A stretch of 64,000 bases of DNA from Rhynchopus sp. YZ270_cl-10 (taxonomy: Eukaryota > Euglenozoa > Diplonemea > Diplonemida > Diplonemidae): contig OZ037888.1 of the NCBI GenBank assembly GCA_964035575.1, positions 310,001 through 374,000 on the forward strand. The letters run 5' to 3'. Below the pieces are notes generated by a model. The model saw only the letters and a program-made list of their open reading frames with translations, had not been told where the DNA came from and ran no database searches. A program made the translations under genes and the position numbers. Shown here piece after piece: positions 20,116 to 31,145 of this stretch (its first letter is position 1; each line of letters begins with the position of its first letter).

Positions 20116-21069
20116 TGGTGTGGCCCGCCCCAAAATAAAGTCAAAAAAATGTACTTCTAATGTACTTCTAATGTATGGTAAAAAAAGGGGGGTAAAAAAT
20201 TTTTCCCACCCATACTGACGTAGTCAGTGTGCATAATAAAAGGGTCCCGAGCTTTCCCCCCGCAAAAAGCGGTCGCTGCGCGCGCTTCGCGCGCGCGACT
20301 CCCTGCTAGTGCAAGAAGGTGAGGCCCTTTCTCACCTCTGATGCACAAAATCGTGAAAGGCGGGTGGGGACGGTGAACCACAAGCCGTAGTGGGTGTCAG
20401 CCTTCTTATCAGTAACCTCAGTGCCTCTATAAAAGAAGAGGCGGTCATGGCATCCAAAGGTTCCAGGCGAAGCCACGGTACGCAACATTTCTGAAAAATG
20501 TTGCCATAAAATGGCGCTGTCGTTCGTAATTAACGTCGCTTTCCGTAAATTTTACTTATGTATTTCGCTAAAAACGAAAGCTTCTGGCGAAGCCACGGTA
20601 CGCAACATTTCAAAAAAAATACGCTTACAATTGAACATTTTACAGCCAAACTACGACATGGGAAGAGTGCAAGCTTGCGCCGCAGGCGCACGGTACGCTA
20701 CTTTTCTTCTTTCGCTATGCCGCATGCTTCCTTTTACAGTAAAAGAAAATTGTCATTAAAATTGTCAACCTGAAAATAGCCTGTAAAACTGATACATGCA
20801 TTTTAGGTACAAAATACTCATTTCTCAGCGCAAAATGACCCCACCACAACACGCACGGACTCCGGAGAATCGGGAAAGAAATTTTTTTTTTTCGATTTTT
20901 TGTGGGAAAAAATTGGCCGAAAAATTTTTTTCGCCCCCCCGGACCCCCCAAAAAAAGTCACCTATAAAAAAAAAGTTTTTTCCCTTAATCACGCCTAAAA
21001 TAAAGTCAAAAAAATGTACTTCTAATGTACTTCTAATGTACCCCAAAAACCGGGTTTCGGGCCACACCA
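20116..21069. mobile_element. inverted-repeat element with TAAAA target duplication
   Basis: Ends are TGGTGTGGCCCG (left) and CGGGCCACACCA (right), perfect 12-bp inverted repeats flanked on both sides by TAAAA (20111-20115 and 21070-21074). Just inside each end is a direct repeat of AATAAAGTCAAAAAAATGTA plus CTTCTAATGTACTTCTAATGTA. The middle carries the hairpin-rich module described separately. No transposase frame, so non-autonomous or cut down. Confidence 0.8.
20216..20745. repeat. hairpin-rich module, copy 1
   Basis: Contains GCGCGCGCTTCGCGCGCGC (a perfect stem with a tiny loop) and three copies of a GGCGAAGCC- or GCGCCGCAGGCGC-type mini-hairpin, each followed by ACGGTACGC and an A/T-rich block. 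An inverted copy of the whole module lies at 27487-27960. The spaced repeated hairpins look like protein-binding sites of a transposon or replicon; no frame is preserved. Confidence 0.65.
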
Positions 21070-22070
21070 TAAAAGAGAGCAAACGGAAGGAGCACGCTTT
21101 GCAGTAGATGTCAGAACCACCATTCCAAGGAAAAAAGGGAGTATTTCAACATCGTATGATGCAATCAATAAATTGATAGCACAGGAGGGATAAACAAAAA
21201 TGATCCCTCAAGGAAAAAAGGGAGGAATTTTTTTTTTCAATGGATATTTACGAAAAGAAAAGAAAAAAAATGCCACCCCTCTTTGTTTTTTGTTCAATTC
21301 AAAACTGCGTCACCAAGCTGCTTATTGCAGCGGTTGCTTTTCTCTCCGTTGTGTGTGTTTTTTTTTAAATGTCGGGAGTGTTGTGGGAGGGGAGAAGCAA
21401 AAAAAATTCAATTCCTCTCCAACTCTGCCCCATTCAGGCAGTCAGATGCAAGCCTATAACTTTCATTCATGAGGCGAGAGAAAAGAGAAATTTAAAAGCC
21501 TCGTTTGCTAAATAAAAAAAAGATGCATTATTTCGCGCCTTTGTTTTTGCCCCCTTTGTCACACCAACGAGTACCTTCAAAAACACAAAAACGCTTTATT
21601 CAACCCGGTAAAAGGCTTCGACATATTAGTGCTCCTGACGACCCCATATTGCGTACTTCTTGCGCACTTTGCGCACAAAAAGAAAGAAAAAAAAAATACG
21701 GGAATGCCCTATATTGCGTATTTCTTGCGTACTTAGTGCATAGTTGTTGTGTACTTGGTATTTTTGGATTTCTGGGATACCACTACGCAATTTTTATTTC
21801 AAATTAAATAAAGTACACGAAAGGATTTGGCAACTCTATAGCGTGACTCATTTACCGATAACTAACGAGTAAATGTTGGTGGTAAGTGAGTGTTACAGTA
21901 GACAGGTAAAGGTATAAAAGGTCAGGGCAAGTATGAAGGCAGAATAAACAAGAAACAAGCGCGTATGCTGTAGCAGTCTGCAGCACTGCAGTTCATGCTA
22001 GTCTCAAAAAAAAAAATAAAGTAGATACGGTGCACTGAGCCTTTGTGAGTTTTTTGTTGCTTTTTTTTTT

Positions 22071-22120
22071 GAAAACTTGGTTGTTTTAGTGTAGACACCC
22101 GAAGATGAACTCCACTATAC
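22071..22120. repeat. H6 hairpin repeat
   Basis: GAAAACTTGG, then TTTTAGTGTAGACACCCGAA and GATGAACTCCACTA; TAGTG pairs with CACTA. Related copies lie at 34562-34614, about 47201-47253 and 62855-62910, all in this orientation. Confidence 0.5.
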
Positions 22121-22576
22121 CTTTTTTGTTGTGTTGAGTTTTTGTAGTCATGATAAAAGTGTCAAATCCTTCGTATACTTTATTTAACTGTGGAATAAAA
22201 AAAAACCCCTGGGAGACAAAAAAAGGGCCTGGGGAAACACCAAAACTACCGGTTGGGGTATCTGTTGGTTAGCTGCCAATACGACGTTTTTAAGAGGGGG
22301 TGGGGGGAGAGGGGAAAAGAAAGAAAAGTTTGTTAAGAGTCACCTATAAAAACGCTCTCAAGAAGGTTTTAGTTTTCTTACACCGTTTCCGCACGTTAAG
22401 ACAAAAAAAAAATATAAACGTGAGAGCATTTTCGAATGATAATTTTTTTTTCTCCAAGATGTTTTCTCTCCAGCATCCTTTTCAAACATAAAAGGGTATG
22501 ATGTACCTAAGCCACCTTTTAAAAGAGGCAGAGAAAAAAAGGGGGTTTGGGTGTTTGGTTTGAGAAGAAAAAGTTG

Positions 22577-22716
22577 CGAGATGAATGTGCCTCTCTTGCA
22601 CACACACCTTTTTATCACAATCGCTATCGCGCTGGAACACGCTGGGAAGAAAGACAGAAAGAATAAAAAAAAAAGTGAAGTTGATAGTGCAAACGCCTCT
22701 GGGACGCAGGCACTGA
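22577..22716. repeat. H2 and H3 hairpin repeats in series
   Basis: H2 (22577-22610: GAGATGAATGTGCCTCTCTT, then GCACACACACC) is followed by a linked tail ATCGCTATCGCGCTGGAACAC and then H3 (22674-22716: GTGAAGTTGATAGTGCAAAC, then GCCTCTGGGACGCAGGCACT). The tail also follows H2 at 42148 and 59139, so H2 plus tail is one unit of about 70 bases. Confidence 0.6.
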
Positions 22717-22997
22717 CAAAAAAAAGAAGGCCTCCCTTCCGGAAGCGTGCGGAAGGTGAAATAACGAGATTTGCTGCGAAAATTCGCAAATTTTGCGAAA
22801 AATTTTAAAATGCTAGCTACCTCGAAGATGCTGCACCTGGTGCACGTGTCAGAACGGAAGGAGGCCGGGATAGGGGGTGGGAGATAGGGGTGTGCTTGGA
22901 TAAATGAAAGGTACAGCACATTGCAGAAATCAAAGAAAAAAAGAGTTTGTAAGATTATCCTCAGTCTCACCTACCGATGGGGGGAAAAGAAGAAAGA

Positions 22998-23039
22998 TTT
23001 ATCAGACGACCCTAAGCCTCTCGTGCTTAGTCACCTTAA
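22998..23039. repeat. H1 hairpin repeat
   Basis: CCCTAAGCCTCTCGTGCTTA then GTCACCTTAA. TAAGC pairs with GCTTA and the outer arms pair partly. Same orientation as all other H1 copies. Confidence 0.55.
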
Positions 23040-23579
23040 CGAAGAAAATAATCCATAAATATATGAACCACAGCGGAATCAAAACTGAGATGAAAAAAAT
23101 CCCCAAATGTCTGTGGCGTTGGCAAGAAAGGAGAGGTAGGTGACCTTTTGCGCTCATTCGGTGTGTGTTTTCTTTTTGTTTTGTTTTGTTCTGATTTTTT
23201 AAATTTTCCCCTTCTTTTTTCATATTTTCGGTTTTCTTTCGGGAGAATGTTTTCCGAATAGCGCAGTTGACGTTCTTGCCGACCCTGCACCCGAGCGCTT
23301 CAGTTTTTCGTTCTGAAAAAAAGACAATAAAAACACCAATGACACCGCGTTCATCACAAATACTCAAAAAAAAAATACAATAAATAAAATACAGTCGCGA
23401 CACCAACATCGGAAGGACAAAACCCCTACCATTTTCATCAGGTATTGACCCTCTTTAGTCTTATTGTAGAATCGACCCTCCGGTGAAGATATCGCAACTA
23501 TAATAATAACAAAGCAACACTCTTTTCTTTTCCCTCAAAATAAGTCCTTTTTTTGTACTCTATCCTGAAAACCCCATTT

Positions 23580-23684
23580 TACCATAATCATAAAAAAAAA
23601 TTATCGTAAAATGTTCGACCTCAGAATTTTTCTGGAAGTTCGACCTTTTTTTACGGTCGAACATTTTTTTTTACGATTACGGTA
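23580..23684. repeat. 105-bp fold-back element
   Basis: Ends TACCATAATCATAAAAAAAAA and TTTTTTTTTACGATTACGGTA are near-perfect inverted repeats; inside, ATGTTCGACC pairs with GGTCGAACAT. A typical hairpin mini-element without coding potential. Confidence 0.65.
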
Positions 23685-24039
23685 TCCCCGTTTCCCCTAC
23701 GCACAAAAAACCCCATCCCTCACGCACACTCACACACCTGGTACTACTTGCGGTCGTCGGAAGAGAAAACCGATACCAGTCGAAGCAATTTACCGACGGT
23801 GGTTGGGTATGAGGGGCGGCATGTTGTGGCTAATGCTAGAACCAACAAAAACGCGCCTCAGGGTTTTATTCTTTTTACAGAAGCAGGAAGAGAGAGCAGG
23901 GGGTTTGATAGATCGTTTGTATATTGAAAAATTGGTTGGTTCTCTCTGTACTGCTTTGGCTTTTGTTTTTTTTTTTGCCGAGAGGAAGAGAGAGCAGGGG
24001 GGTTGGGTGGTGTCAGAACAACGTTGATAAAAAAACCTT

Positions 24040-24780
24040 GAAAACGAATGTGCCTCTCGTGCGCATGCATCTCTGGTCTCTATACATAAAGAGAAAAAAA
24101 ACTGCGAAAGAATGAATTGAAAGTCCGGCCATTTTTCTTACATATTTTTTTGTACTTTGTTGGTTTCAGTGCAGCTGTCAGATAACATATGTTTTCTGAC
24201 CCCCGACAACAAAGGGGAAATTTAAAATAGGATTTGCGAGATGGCACCACAAGAGAGAGAAAAAAATACAATCGTCCAAAACAAAAAAAAAATGGTATCC
24301 AAATAAATTTGACGAATTTTGGAATTATTGGAAATTTGGATGCCTAATTTTGGATGCCAAATATATTTGGACAGATGTACATAGCACGGTCAGGTGAACC
24401 TGCGCTTCTCTTGTTTTGTCACTTCAGAAGGAAAAAAAAAATGTTGGTATGAGTCTCCAAGCCTCTTAATTACCTTTGAAAAAAAGTTAATTTAAAAAAG
24501 GGTTGAGGAAGAAAGAACAAGAAGGTAGATAAGGTAACCACGCCTCTACGGACGGGGCAGAAGAACAGCAAAAAAACAAAAACAAAAAAAAATAGTTTAT
24601 AAGATGATCCTAAGCCTCGACTGCTTAGTCATCTTAAATCAAAGGGGGGGGTGCTGACGTTCAAAATCTTTTCAAAAAAAGTGGGGGGGAAAAAACGTGA
24701 ATGTGCCTCGCTGGGCACACATATCTGAAAGAATTCTTGCAAGATGAATGTGCCTCGCAAGCAAGGCGCACATGTGCACG
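24040..24780. repeat. cluster of H2 and H1 hairpins
   Basis: H2 at 24040-24073, H1 at 24595-24637, H2 at 24697-24728 and H2 at 24739-24780, separated by A-rich spacers. The H1 copy folds well: AAGATGA pairs with TCATCTT and TAAGC with GCTTA around a CTCGACT loop. All lie in one orientation. Confidence 0.6.
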
Positions 24781-25890
24781 TTTATTTTCCCGTCACCTAC
24801 GATGTAGGTAGGTGTGCTTTTTGAACAGAACCCAAAGCCCCTCAAAAAGAGAGGGGGAAAAGAAGCTTAGGAGGAAGGGGTTTTTTTTTGCTAGCTGAGG
24901 AAGGTAGAGGGGGAATAAGGGGGTTTAGACAAAAAAAAAAAAAAAATTAGAAAAAGTTTTGTCAAAGATGAAAGCAAAAACCTCGCGATGTGCTTTAGTT
25001 TTTCACCTTCAAGGAGAAGAATGATTTTTTTGGGGGTAATTAGCGTGCAAACACAGCATAATCAAAAGCCCAGATTCAAAAAAAGAGCTTGGCATAATGT
25101 AAGGAAAAGAGTGTCGCCAACCCACCACCCCGCCACCACCCACCCACCTACCGTTAACAAGACATAGGGGCACCTGTACGTCAGTTTTGAGGTGAAAAAG
25201 CTTTCCTCTCAAAAAGAAATACGGTAAAAGGCTCAGAAACCCATGCACATACAATGGAAGAGGGGGTGGGGGGGCGTGCTCCCTGTTTGTGTTGTCGTTG
25301 TTGACAATCGCCCACCGAGGCAGGTCCTGTGTGATTGCTATTACCCCACGACAAGGATGTCAAAAAAAAAAATGTTTTTTTTTTTTTCAGTTGACAAACC
25401 CTCCAGGGTCGCCATAAAGGAATTTAAAAAAAGAGATAGAAAAAAGGGGGAAAGGAGAGATGGCTTGGTTTAAAAAAAAAAGCATTTTTTTTTTTTTTTT
25501 GTAAGATGAACATGAGCCTCGCAGTACCCACCTTCTGAAATTAAAACAAAAGGATGGAAGTACAAACACCTCTATGGATGGAGACATCGGGTTTTAAAAA
25601 AAAGGGTGTGGGGAAACGTATGGAGGCACCATACATACGATTTTTTCTCGAGAAAAAATTACCATTCCTTTTAGGGAACGGAGCATGTACGGTCCTGGAA
25701 GCTCCAAGAAAAATGGGAGTCGGCGGGGTTATGAGGAAGTTGCCTTCCTAAAACGTGCACGTGGCAAGAGGGGGGGGGTGTGTCGTCACTTTGTATCATC
25801 ATTGAAATACCATTGCTTACTAATAGGACACTCCGAGACCCCCTTCTTTTGCTGTTTCTAACAAAAACCCAGGGATATCACAAAATACAG

Positions 25891-26020
25891 AGTTGAAATA
25901 CAAAGCCCTCTCGGGAACAGTGTACTTAGCTTGCCTACTTTGGTATATGACCGGGCGGTACCGGGGGGGTGGACACCCCAACCATGCAGTCCTACAATCC
26001 ATTTCGTGGTTTACATCTGA
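25891..26020. repeat. H4 repeat (long form)
   Basis: Starts GTTGAAATACAAAGCCCTCT, continues through GTGGACACCCCAACCATGCA and ends CATTTCGTGGTTTACATCTGA. Nearly the same 115-130 bases occur at 54873-54988 and 59957-60071; shorter forms are at 43434-43490 and 59640-59700. Confidence 0.65.
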
Positions 26021-26936
26021 CAATAGACAACATAGCGAAACAAAGTATTTCAACATATGCAATTGATTGAGAGCATAGGTATAGGGGAATAAAAAAAACC
26101 TTTGGTAATATCAACCTGCTACCAAATGAGTTTGTTGATGAAAGTACCAAAAAATTGAGACAAATATCCCAAAAAAGTGGGGGGGGGGAAAATGAAAATA
26201 CCCCCCAAAAAAGCTACGTTGGACCAAAAACAAAAACAAAACAAAAAACAAAAAACCAATAAAAAGATGTGATTTCAATCATTCGGGATATTTAAGAAGA
26301 ATCGGTCAAAGAAAAATGGGGTAACACTTTTGCACGGGAATCACCCAGAACTGATTTTTTTTTTTCATACACACAAGGCAATGTTAATGTTCCGCACTTT
26401 AGGGAGGTACCCACACCTCTTTTTCATCATGAGATGCATCATTGAGGGAATAGCACTTTTTTTTGAGAAAAAATGAGTATGGGAGAGGGAAGAGGGGAGA
26501 GCGAGGGGAGAACAAGGCAAGGGGGGCGAGAAGCATTGGCCAGAATTGATTTTCCGGGAAAAATAATGCAAAAAAAAAAAAGGCAAGATAACGTACACAT
26601 CGCAAAATATATTCTACATTTTTTTTTTTAAATATAGAAACCTTTTTGCCATGCGTCGGGAGGTGGAGTAATTTTTTTTTTTGACATAAAAAAAATCCAC
26701 AAAAATGTTCTGTTCTGAGGTGAGACTGTAACCCCATCTATAAAAGGGGGGGAGGACAAAGTGAAGAGAATCACCAGAAATCCAAAAATATGGTTGGCGT
26801 CCAAAAAAAAGTCGCCAAATTTAAAAAAAAAAATCCTCAAAATCCGACAAAAACTTATTTGGAACACCAAGGTTTTTTTTTTTTGGACGACTGTACCATG
26901 CTTTTTTCTAAATCACGATCGCGATCGGGATTTTGG

Positions 26937-26972
<36 letters not shown>

Positions 26973-27087
26973 CAGTTGTGCAAATTAGTACATGTGGGTT
27001 TGGTATTTTTTCAGAAGTGGTGCCACCACGTTCCGCAAGGAGCCCGATCTGTCAAAATAAGCACTTTTCAAAAAAAAAAAAGCGACC

Positions 27088-27480
27088 ACGTCCTGGGCTG
27101 GACGTTAAATTGCATCCGGGGGCCCTTTTGTGGCACTCCTCCTGAAACTCTATGAAGGTCTGACCTGAGGGTAAAAGGTGCTGGGTATGCTACCCTGGGT
27201 GCTGAAGGCAGGCACACAACATGTGTGGAGGGACCTGCAGAGCCCTAGCCAGTGAAGCCAAGGAGGCCCCCCTAGGAAACTAGGGAACGGATTGGAAGAG
27301 ACCTCGCCGGTAGCCGGGAACCCTCCCTGGGCTAGTACAATGATGAAACTTCAATCTAAAGTCCACACCCATGTGGCGGCCGCTTTGGCATGCGTCTGTA
27401 AGGACAGCCTTGACTGATACTTTCTGTATTAGCACACGATTGCCTCCCTGAAGGCTACGTAGCTACCTGAGTACAAAAAA
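27088..27480 (+). mobile_element. retroelement-like non-coding stretch with GTCC-hairpin start (copy A)
   Basis: Begins GTCCTGGGCTGGACGTTAAA, the hairpin block also found at 39263 (plus) and 1575-1668 (minus). A GC-rich sequence unlike the AT-rich surroundings follows (AGCCCTAGCCAGTGAAGCC, CCTCCCTGGGCTAGTACA). No frame. It could be the end of a non-LTR retrotransposon, a SINE, or a structured RNA gene that has been copied. Confidence 0.45.
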
Positions 27481-27486
27481 AAAAAA

Positions 27487-27960
27487 AGTAGCGTACCGTG
27501 CGCCTGCGGCGCAGCTAAATTACGAGAGGTAGCCTACAGCTCTGTGGCTTCGCCAGAATATTTCATTGTCAAAATATGGGAAGTAAAATTGATGGCAATA
27601 CTTTATTGAGGCGCCGATTTCCCGCGGTGCGCATTTTCCTGATGAGTAATTACCAACGACAGTGCCATTTTTTCTGGCAACATTTTTATAAATGTTGCGT
27701 ACCGTGGCTTCGCCAGGAACCTTTCGGTGACATGACCGCCGGTTCTTACTTACTATTAATGTACTGAGGTTACTGATCAGAAGGCTGACACCCACTACGA
27801 CTTGTGGTTCACCCTCCCCACCCGCCCCTCGATTTTGTTCAGAGGGGAGAAAGCGCCTCACTTCGCCGCACTGGCAGGGAGTCGCGCGCGCGAAGCGCGC
27901 GCAGCGACCGCTTTTACGGGGCGAAAGCTCGGGATCCCAAATCACCCCCGTTTGGCCAAA
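27487..27960. repeat. hairpin-rich module, copy 2 (inverted)
   Basis: Reverse-complement relative of 20216-20745: it carries TAGCGTACCGTGCGCCTGCG, GCGTACCGTGGCTTCGCCAG and the GCGCGCGAAGCGCGCGC stem in the opposite order. The two copies differ in length and interior, so they are old or rearranged. Confidence 0.65.
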
Positions 27961-28022
27961 AGGGGGATTGACTAGTGCCCTGCTCCTGCTGGAAAAATTG
28001 GAAAAATTGGAAATTTTTTGGG

Positions 28023-28056
<34 letters not shown>

Positions 28057-28059
28057 GCG

Positions 28060-28260
28060 AAAATGCTCAAAACACGGATGCTGCCAGATCTGGCCAGATT
28101 TGGGGGCCAATTTCCCAGATCTGGCTCGTTTTCCAGATGTGGAGATCTTGTTTCCAGATCTGGCCAGATCTGGGAATCTGGGAAAATCTTTTTTTCAAAA
28201 AAAAAAAAAACCCCCCAGATCTGGCCAGATCTGGAAATCTGGCCAGTTTTTTTTTTTTCT
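28060..28260. repeat. CCAGATCTGG palindrome repeat, copy A
   Basis: Multiple overlapping copies of the self-complementary decamer CCAGATCTGG, starting with CACGGATGCTGCCAGATCTG. The same start and decamers occur inverted at 33330-33520. Probably a fold-back element family. Confidence 0.6.
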
Positions 28261-28517
28261 CAGATTTCTGGCTATTGTCTCCCAGGGAAAGGGACTCTCG
28301 AATTTTTTTTTTCGCCCCTATATAGGGCTAATTTCGACGATTTGAGGCCATTTAAAGCAAAATTTGGCACTTTTGAGCATCTGTGGGGGTCTAAAACGTG
28401 GTTTTGCGAACCCGAAATTTCGTGGTTTTTACCAAAGACAAGTCGATTTTTGAAAAATCTCGAAAAAAAAAAAAATTTTTTTTTCCGGGAAAATTTTGAC
28501 CCCTGAGTAGGGTTTTT

Positions 28518-30836
28518 GTGCACCAAAAAGTGCAAAAAAACGCAAGAGTCGGGTGTTTTGACGATCTGGGGTTCCGCCATATGCACTACAGGGGCCTACA
28601 ATTTCGACTTTTTCTTAGCAATTTCCTTCATAATTTTTTTTTTCGATTTTTGGCAAAGGCAAATCTCAAGCAAAAAAATGGGGCGGCCCGGGCGGTGGGA
28701 CACGCCGCGGTCACACATCAGACGGCGAAACGGGGCAAGCACGGCGAAGCCTGCAGGAAAGCTCATATTTCCTTCACAGCCTTTGCAGCCGAGGTCCTTG
28801 GGGGGCTAGGTCCGGAGGCAGACACGCTGTGGCGCCATCTGAACAAGATGGCTGCGGAGCGAGCGGACGGGGATAAAGTTCTGGCATCGGTCAAGTGGAA
28901 CGAACGTCTGGCCGTGTGTGTCCAGCGGGAGGTGGGCGCCACATTGCTGAAGAGAGGCGCCCTGTGCTTCAGCCTTGCGGTCACGCGCACAGCAGTGCCA
29001 GCGAAAGCAGTGTCCCTCGACAAAAGCTACTACGTCTCGCCAGACCCTCCCGATGACCGTTTCCCTTCGTACGTGGATGACCATCTGTACCGCTTGTCTG
29101 AGAACGACTGTGAAGTTGAAGAGGAACCTGTCGCTCCCGTCGCCCCTGATCCCCTTTATGACGTCGACGAAGCCACGGCAGCGATGGAGGCATGGCTGAG
29201 CCGACAAGCGGGCAAGGAATCCACCCATCCGTCCACCCTTGAAGTACCCTCCACTCCCTGCGAAGACCCTGCAACAGCATTCAAGGCGCTGGAGACATGT
29301 GACCCCCCGCCGGCCCTGCCGCTACAGCTGTCCTCCCTCGGGTGCTCCGTTCCCGCGGACTTCCGCTACACAGTGGGCGACTGTTGCTTCGATGCCGTGG
29401 CGTACCAGTGCGGGAGGAGTGCGGGGTCCCTGAGACAGGCGGCGATTGCACAGGTGGTCCAAGACGAGGACTTAGCGGCTCGCGCTGAACCAAGTGTCGG
29501 AGTATGGGCGCGACAGATGAGCATCGCTGGGTGTGCGCGTCCTGACACTTGGGCTGACATGGTGACGGTTAGCGGCCTGGCCCGAGCTCTGCATTCCCTG
29601 GTGGTGGTGTTCATTGGTGGCCATCGACCGTCGGTCTTCACCCCCTCAGGCGAAGTGGGATACCGTCAGGTGCTCGCACTAGCCCACGATGGCCGCACCG
29701 CAGGTCACTTCACGCCGGTCAATATCCCCGAGAAGCTGACGCAGTTCCTCCTCATGCATGAACCGACCCCGCGCCTGCCGCCTCTCACTTGTGTGTCACG
29801 CGAGGGGCTTCTGGACTGCCCCCTGGAAGACTCACGGGCGGATTTCGGGAAATGCGAGCTGTGCTCGGCTGCGGTCCTCGGTCGTGAACGTCATTGGGAG
29901 TGTCGGGAGTGCTCAGTTTGGGTGTGTGTGCCGTGTCGTTCCCTCCCCTCAACCTGCCCGCGGGCCCTGCCAGTGTCCAGCAAGCCATGCGCGGCGAGGA
30001 TCATTGCGCGCGCGCACGAGATGATTGACCCCAAGAGCATTAACTTGGTGAAGGTACAGCGTGAAGCTCGCGTGACCAGCCAAGTGGAGACTGCAAAGGC
30101 GCGGAGGGCACAGACGCAACGCAACATGAGACAGGCATCATCAGACGTCCAGGGACAAGAGAGCGGCTACTCCACCACACATTCAGCCCTCCCTACTCCG
30201 GTCGCGTCCTCGGTGCCCCCTGTCGCACAAGCAGTTGCCCGTCCCGGCGCCTCTGCGCAGACACACCCTGGTTCGGACGGGGCAACACAACCTCAGACCG
30301 GTACGGAGAGTGGCTTCTCAAACACCCACTCAGCCCTCCCCGTATCTTCTTCCTCTGAGGCAGTTCCCTCTTCCGTCCACCCGAGAGAGCAGCCGCCCGC
30401 CGCATCGCAGGGCAGCGAGTTCTCTATGGACCTCATCGACGAATCAGAACTCGCAGTCCCCATGTCTGACGCCACTTCGGCCCCCAGCACGTACACGCAA
30501 TCGGAGAGTGGCTCTCAACCCGCACCTACAGCCCTCCCGACCAACGTGCCGTTCTATGCCGGTATGGCGCCCTGCCCAGGATTCAACAACATGGGGTGTC
30601 CAGCGACCGCCGAGGCGTGGAAGGACACGTTCTACCCGAACACGCTTCAGCACCAGTCGCTGGCAGCGGGAGGGGATTGGCAGTCGGTGGATGACGCCCT
30701 CACCTGCCTCTACCTGTGGAAAGAAGCGAAGAAGCCGTCGATGAGCTCCGACGAGGTGGAAGAGGCTTACACCCTCTACAACCGTCTGCGGGGCCTAAAG
30801 CGGAGCAGGAACTCGCGGCCGTCCCAGAGCACTTGA
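28518..30836 (+). CDS. LINE-like protein remnant with OTU cysteine-protease domain
   Basis: Longest open frame 772 aa; the first ~50 codons come from the satellite, so the true element begins near residue 50 and looks 5'-truncated. Residues ~75-150 (CRKAHISFTAFAAEVLGGLG..WNERLAVCVQREVG) resemble the segment that follows the reverse transcriptase in some protist non-LTR elements (inference). Residues ~275-402 are OTU-like, with catalytic Cys289 (VGDCCFDAV), the conserved WARQM..TWADMVTVSGLARAL stretch and His397 (GHFTPV). A CxxC..WECxxC..CxxC zinc-binding cluster lies at 446-473. A Ser/Pro-rich region and an 80-residue conserved-looking tail follow. It is the only strong plus-strand frame and is far more GC-rich than its surroundings. 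OTU domains in retroelements are thought to cleave polyproteins or ubiquitin. Confidence 0.7.
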   Translation: MHQKVQKNARVGCFDDLGFRHMHYRGLQFRLFLSNFLHNFFFRFLAKANLKQKNGAARAVGHAAVTHQTAKRGKHGEACRKAHISFTAFAAEVLGGLGPEADTLWRHLNKMAAERADGDKVLASVKWNERLAVCVQREVGATLLKRGALCFSLAVTRTAVPAKAVSLDKSYYVSPDPPDDRFPSYVDDHLYRLSENDCEVEEEPVAPVAPDPLYDVDEATAAMEAWLSRQAGKESTHPSTLEVPSTPCEDPATAFKALETCDPPPALPLQLSSLGCSVPADFRYTVGDCCFDAVAYQCGRSAGSLRQAAIAQVVQDEDLAARAEPSVGVWARQMSIAGCARPDTWADMVTVSGLARALHSLVVVFIGGHRPSVFTPSGEVGYRQVLALAHDGRTAGHFTPVNIPEKLTQFLLMHEPTPRLPPLTCVSREGLLDCPLEDSRADFGKCELCSAAVLGRERHWECRECSVWVCVPCRSLPSTCPRALPVSSKPCAARIIARAHEMIDPKSINLVKVQREARVTSQVETAKARRAQTQRNMRQASSDVQGQESGYSTTHSALPTPVASSVPPVAQAVARPGASAQTHPGSDGATQPQTGTESGFSNTHSALPVSSSSEAVPSSVHPREQPPAASQGSEFSMDLIDESELAVPMSDATSAPSTYTQSESGSQPAPTALPTNVPFYAGMAPCPGFNNMGCPATAEAWKDTFYPNTLQHQSLAAGGDWQSVDDALTCLYLWKEAKKPSMSSDEVEEAYTLYNRLRGLKRSRNSRPSQST

Positions 30837-31145
30837 GTTTTTCTTTTTCATTCTTTACTTTTGTTTGGCTTTTAGCCTCCCCCCTCCCCCTTTGCCTATT
30901 GGTTTTATTTTATTTTATTTTTAGAATTAGAGTGTACAGCTAGGTAGGACCAGACGTCGTTAACAGCTATGAACCAAAGAGGTTCTCAGTGTCGTCGGCC
31001 AAGCCCCTTCACCAAAAAAGACTACAACAAGAAAACAAACACACAGAAAAAAAAAGTAAAAGAATGCCCTTCCTCAGTCCGGAAGTATCACCTCAACCGG
31101 TCACACCTGCCGTAAAATAGAGAGAGGTTACAGAATACAGATTAT
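28661..31145 (+). mobile_element. 5'-truncated LINE-like insertion
   Basis: A ~2.5-kb GC-rich block interrupts the satellite. It contains the OTU frame, then about 300 bases of non-coding 3' sequence ending in an A-rich stretch (ATTATTAAAAAAAA) before satellite resumes at 31148. A 5' truncation, a 3' A-rich tail and insertion into a repeat fit target-primed retrotransposition. A target duplication was not identified. Confidence 0.5.

Larger units (their letters stand above)
19717..28369. other. long gene-free AT-rich region
   Basis: No host gene recognised. It holds an inverted-repeat element (20116-21069), H1, H2, H3, H4 and H6 hairpin repeats, a 105-bp fold-back (23580-23684), a retroelement-like stretch (27088-27480), an inverted module copy (27487-27960) and long poly-A runs (26937-26968, 28022-28053). 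The many short open frames here encode homopolymer-rich peptides. Confidence 0.6.

Noticed and set aside
21840-22010. Possible spliced-leader RNA gene (AACTAACGAG then GGTAAGTGAG, nearby TATAAAAGG)
   Set aside because: Only the first few bases resemble kinetoplastid leaders; the conserved TTTCTGTA-type end and a leader of proper length are missing.
28678-28809. Alternative start frame MGRPGRWDTPRSH
   Set aside because: It is a short overlapping frame; the OTU-containing frame is the one with long coding character.
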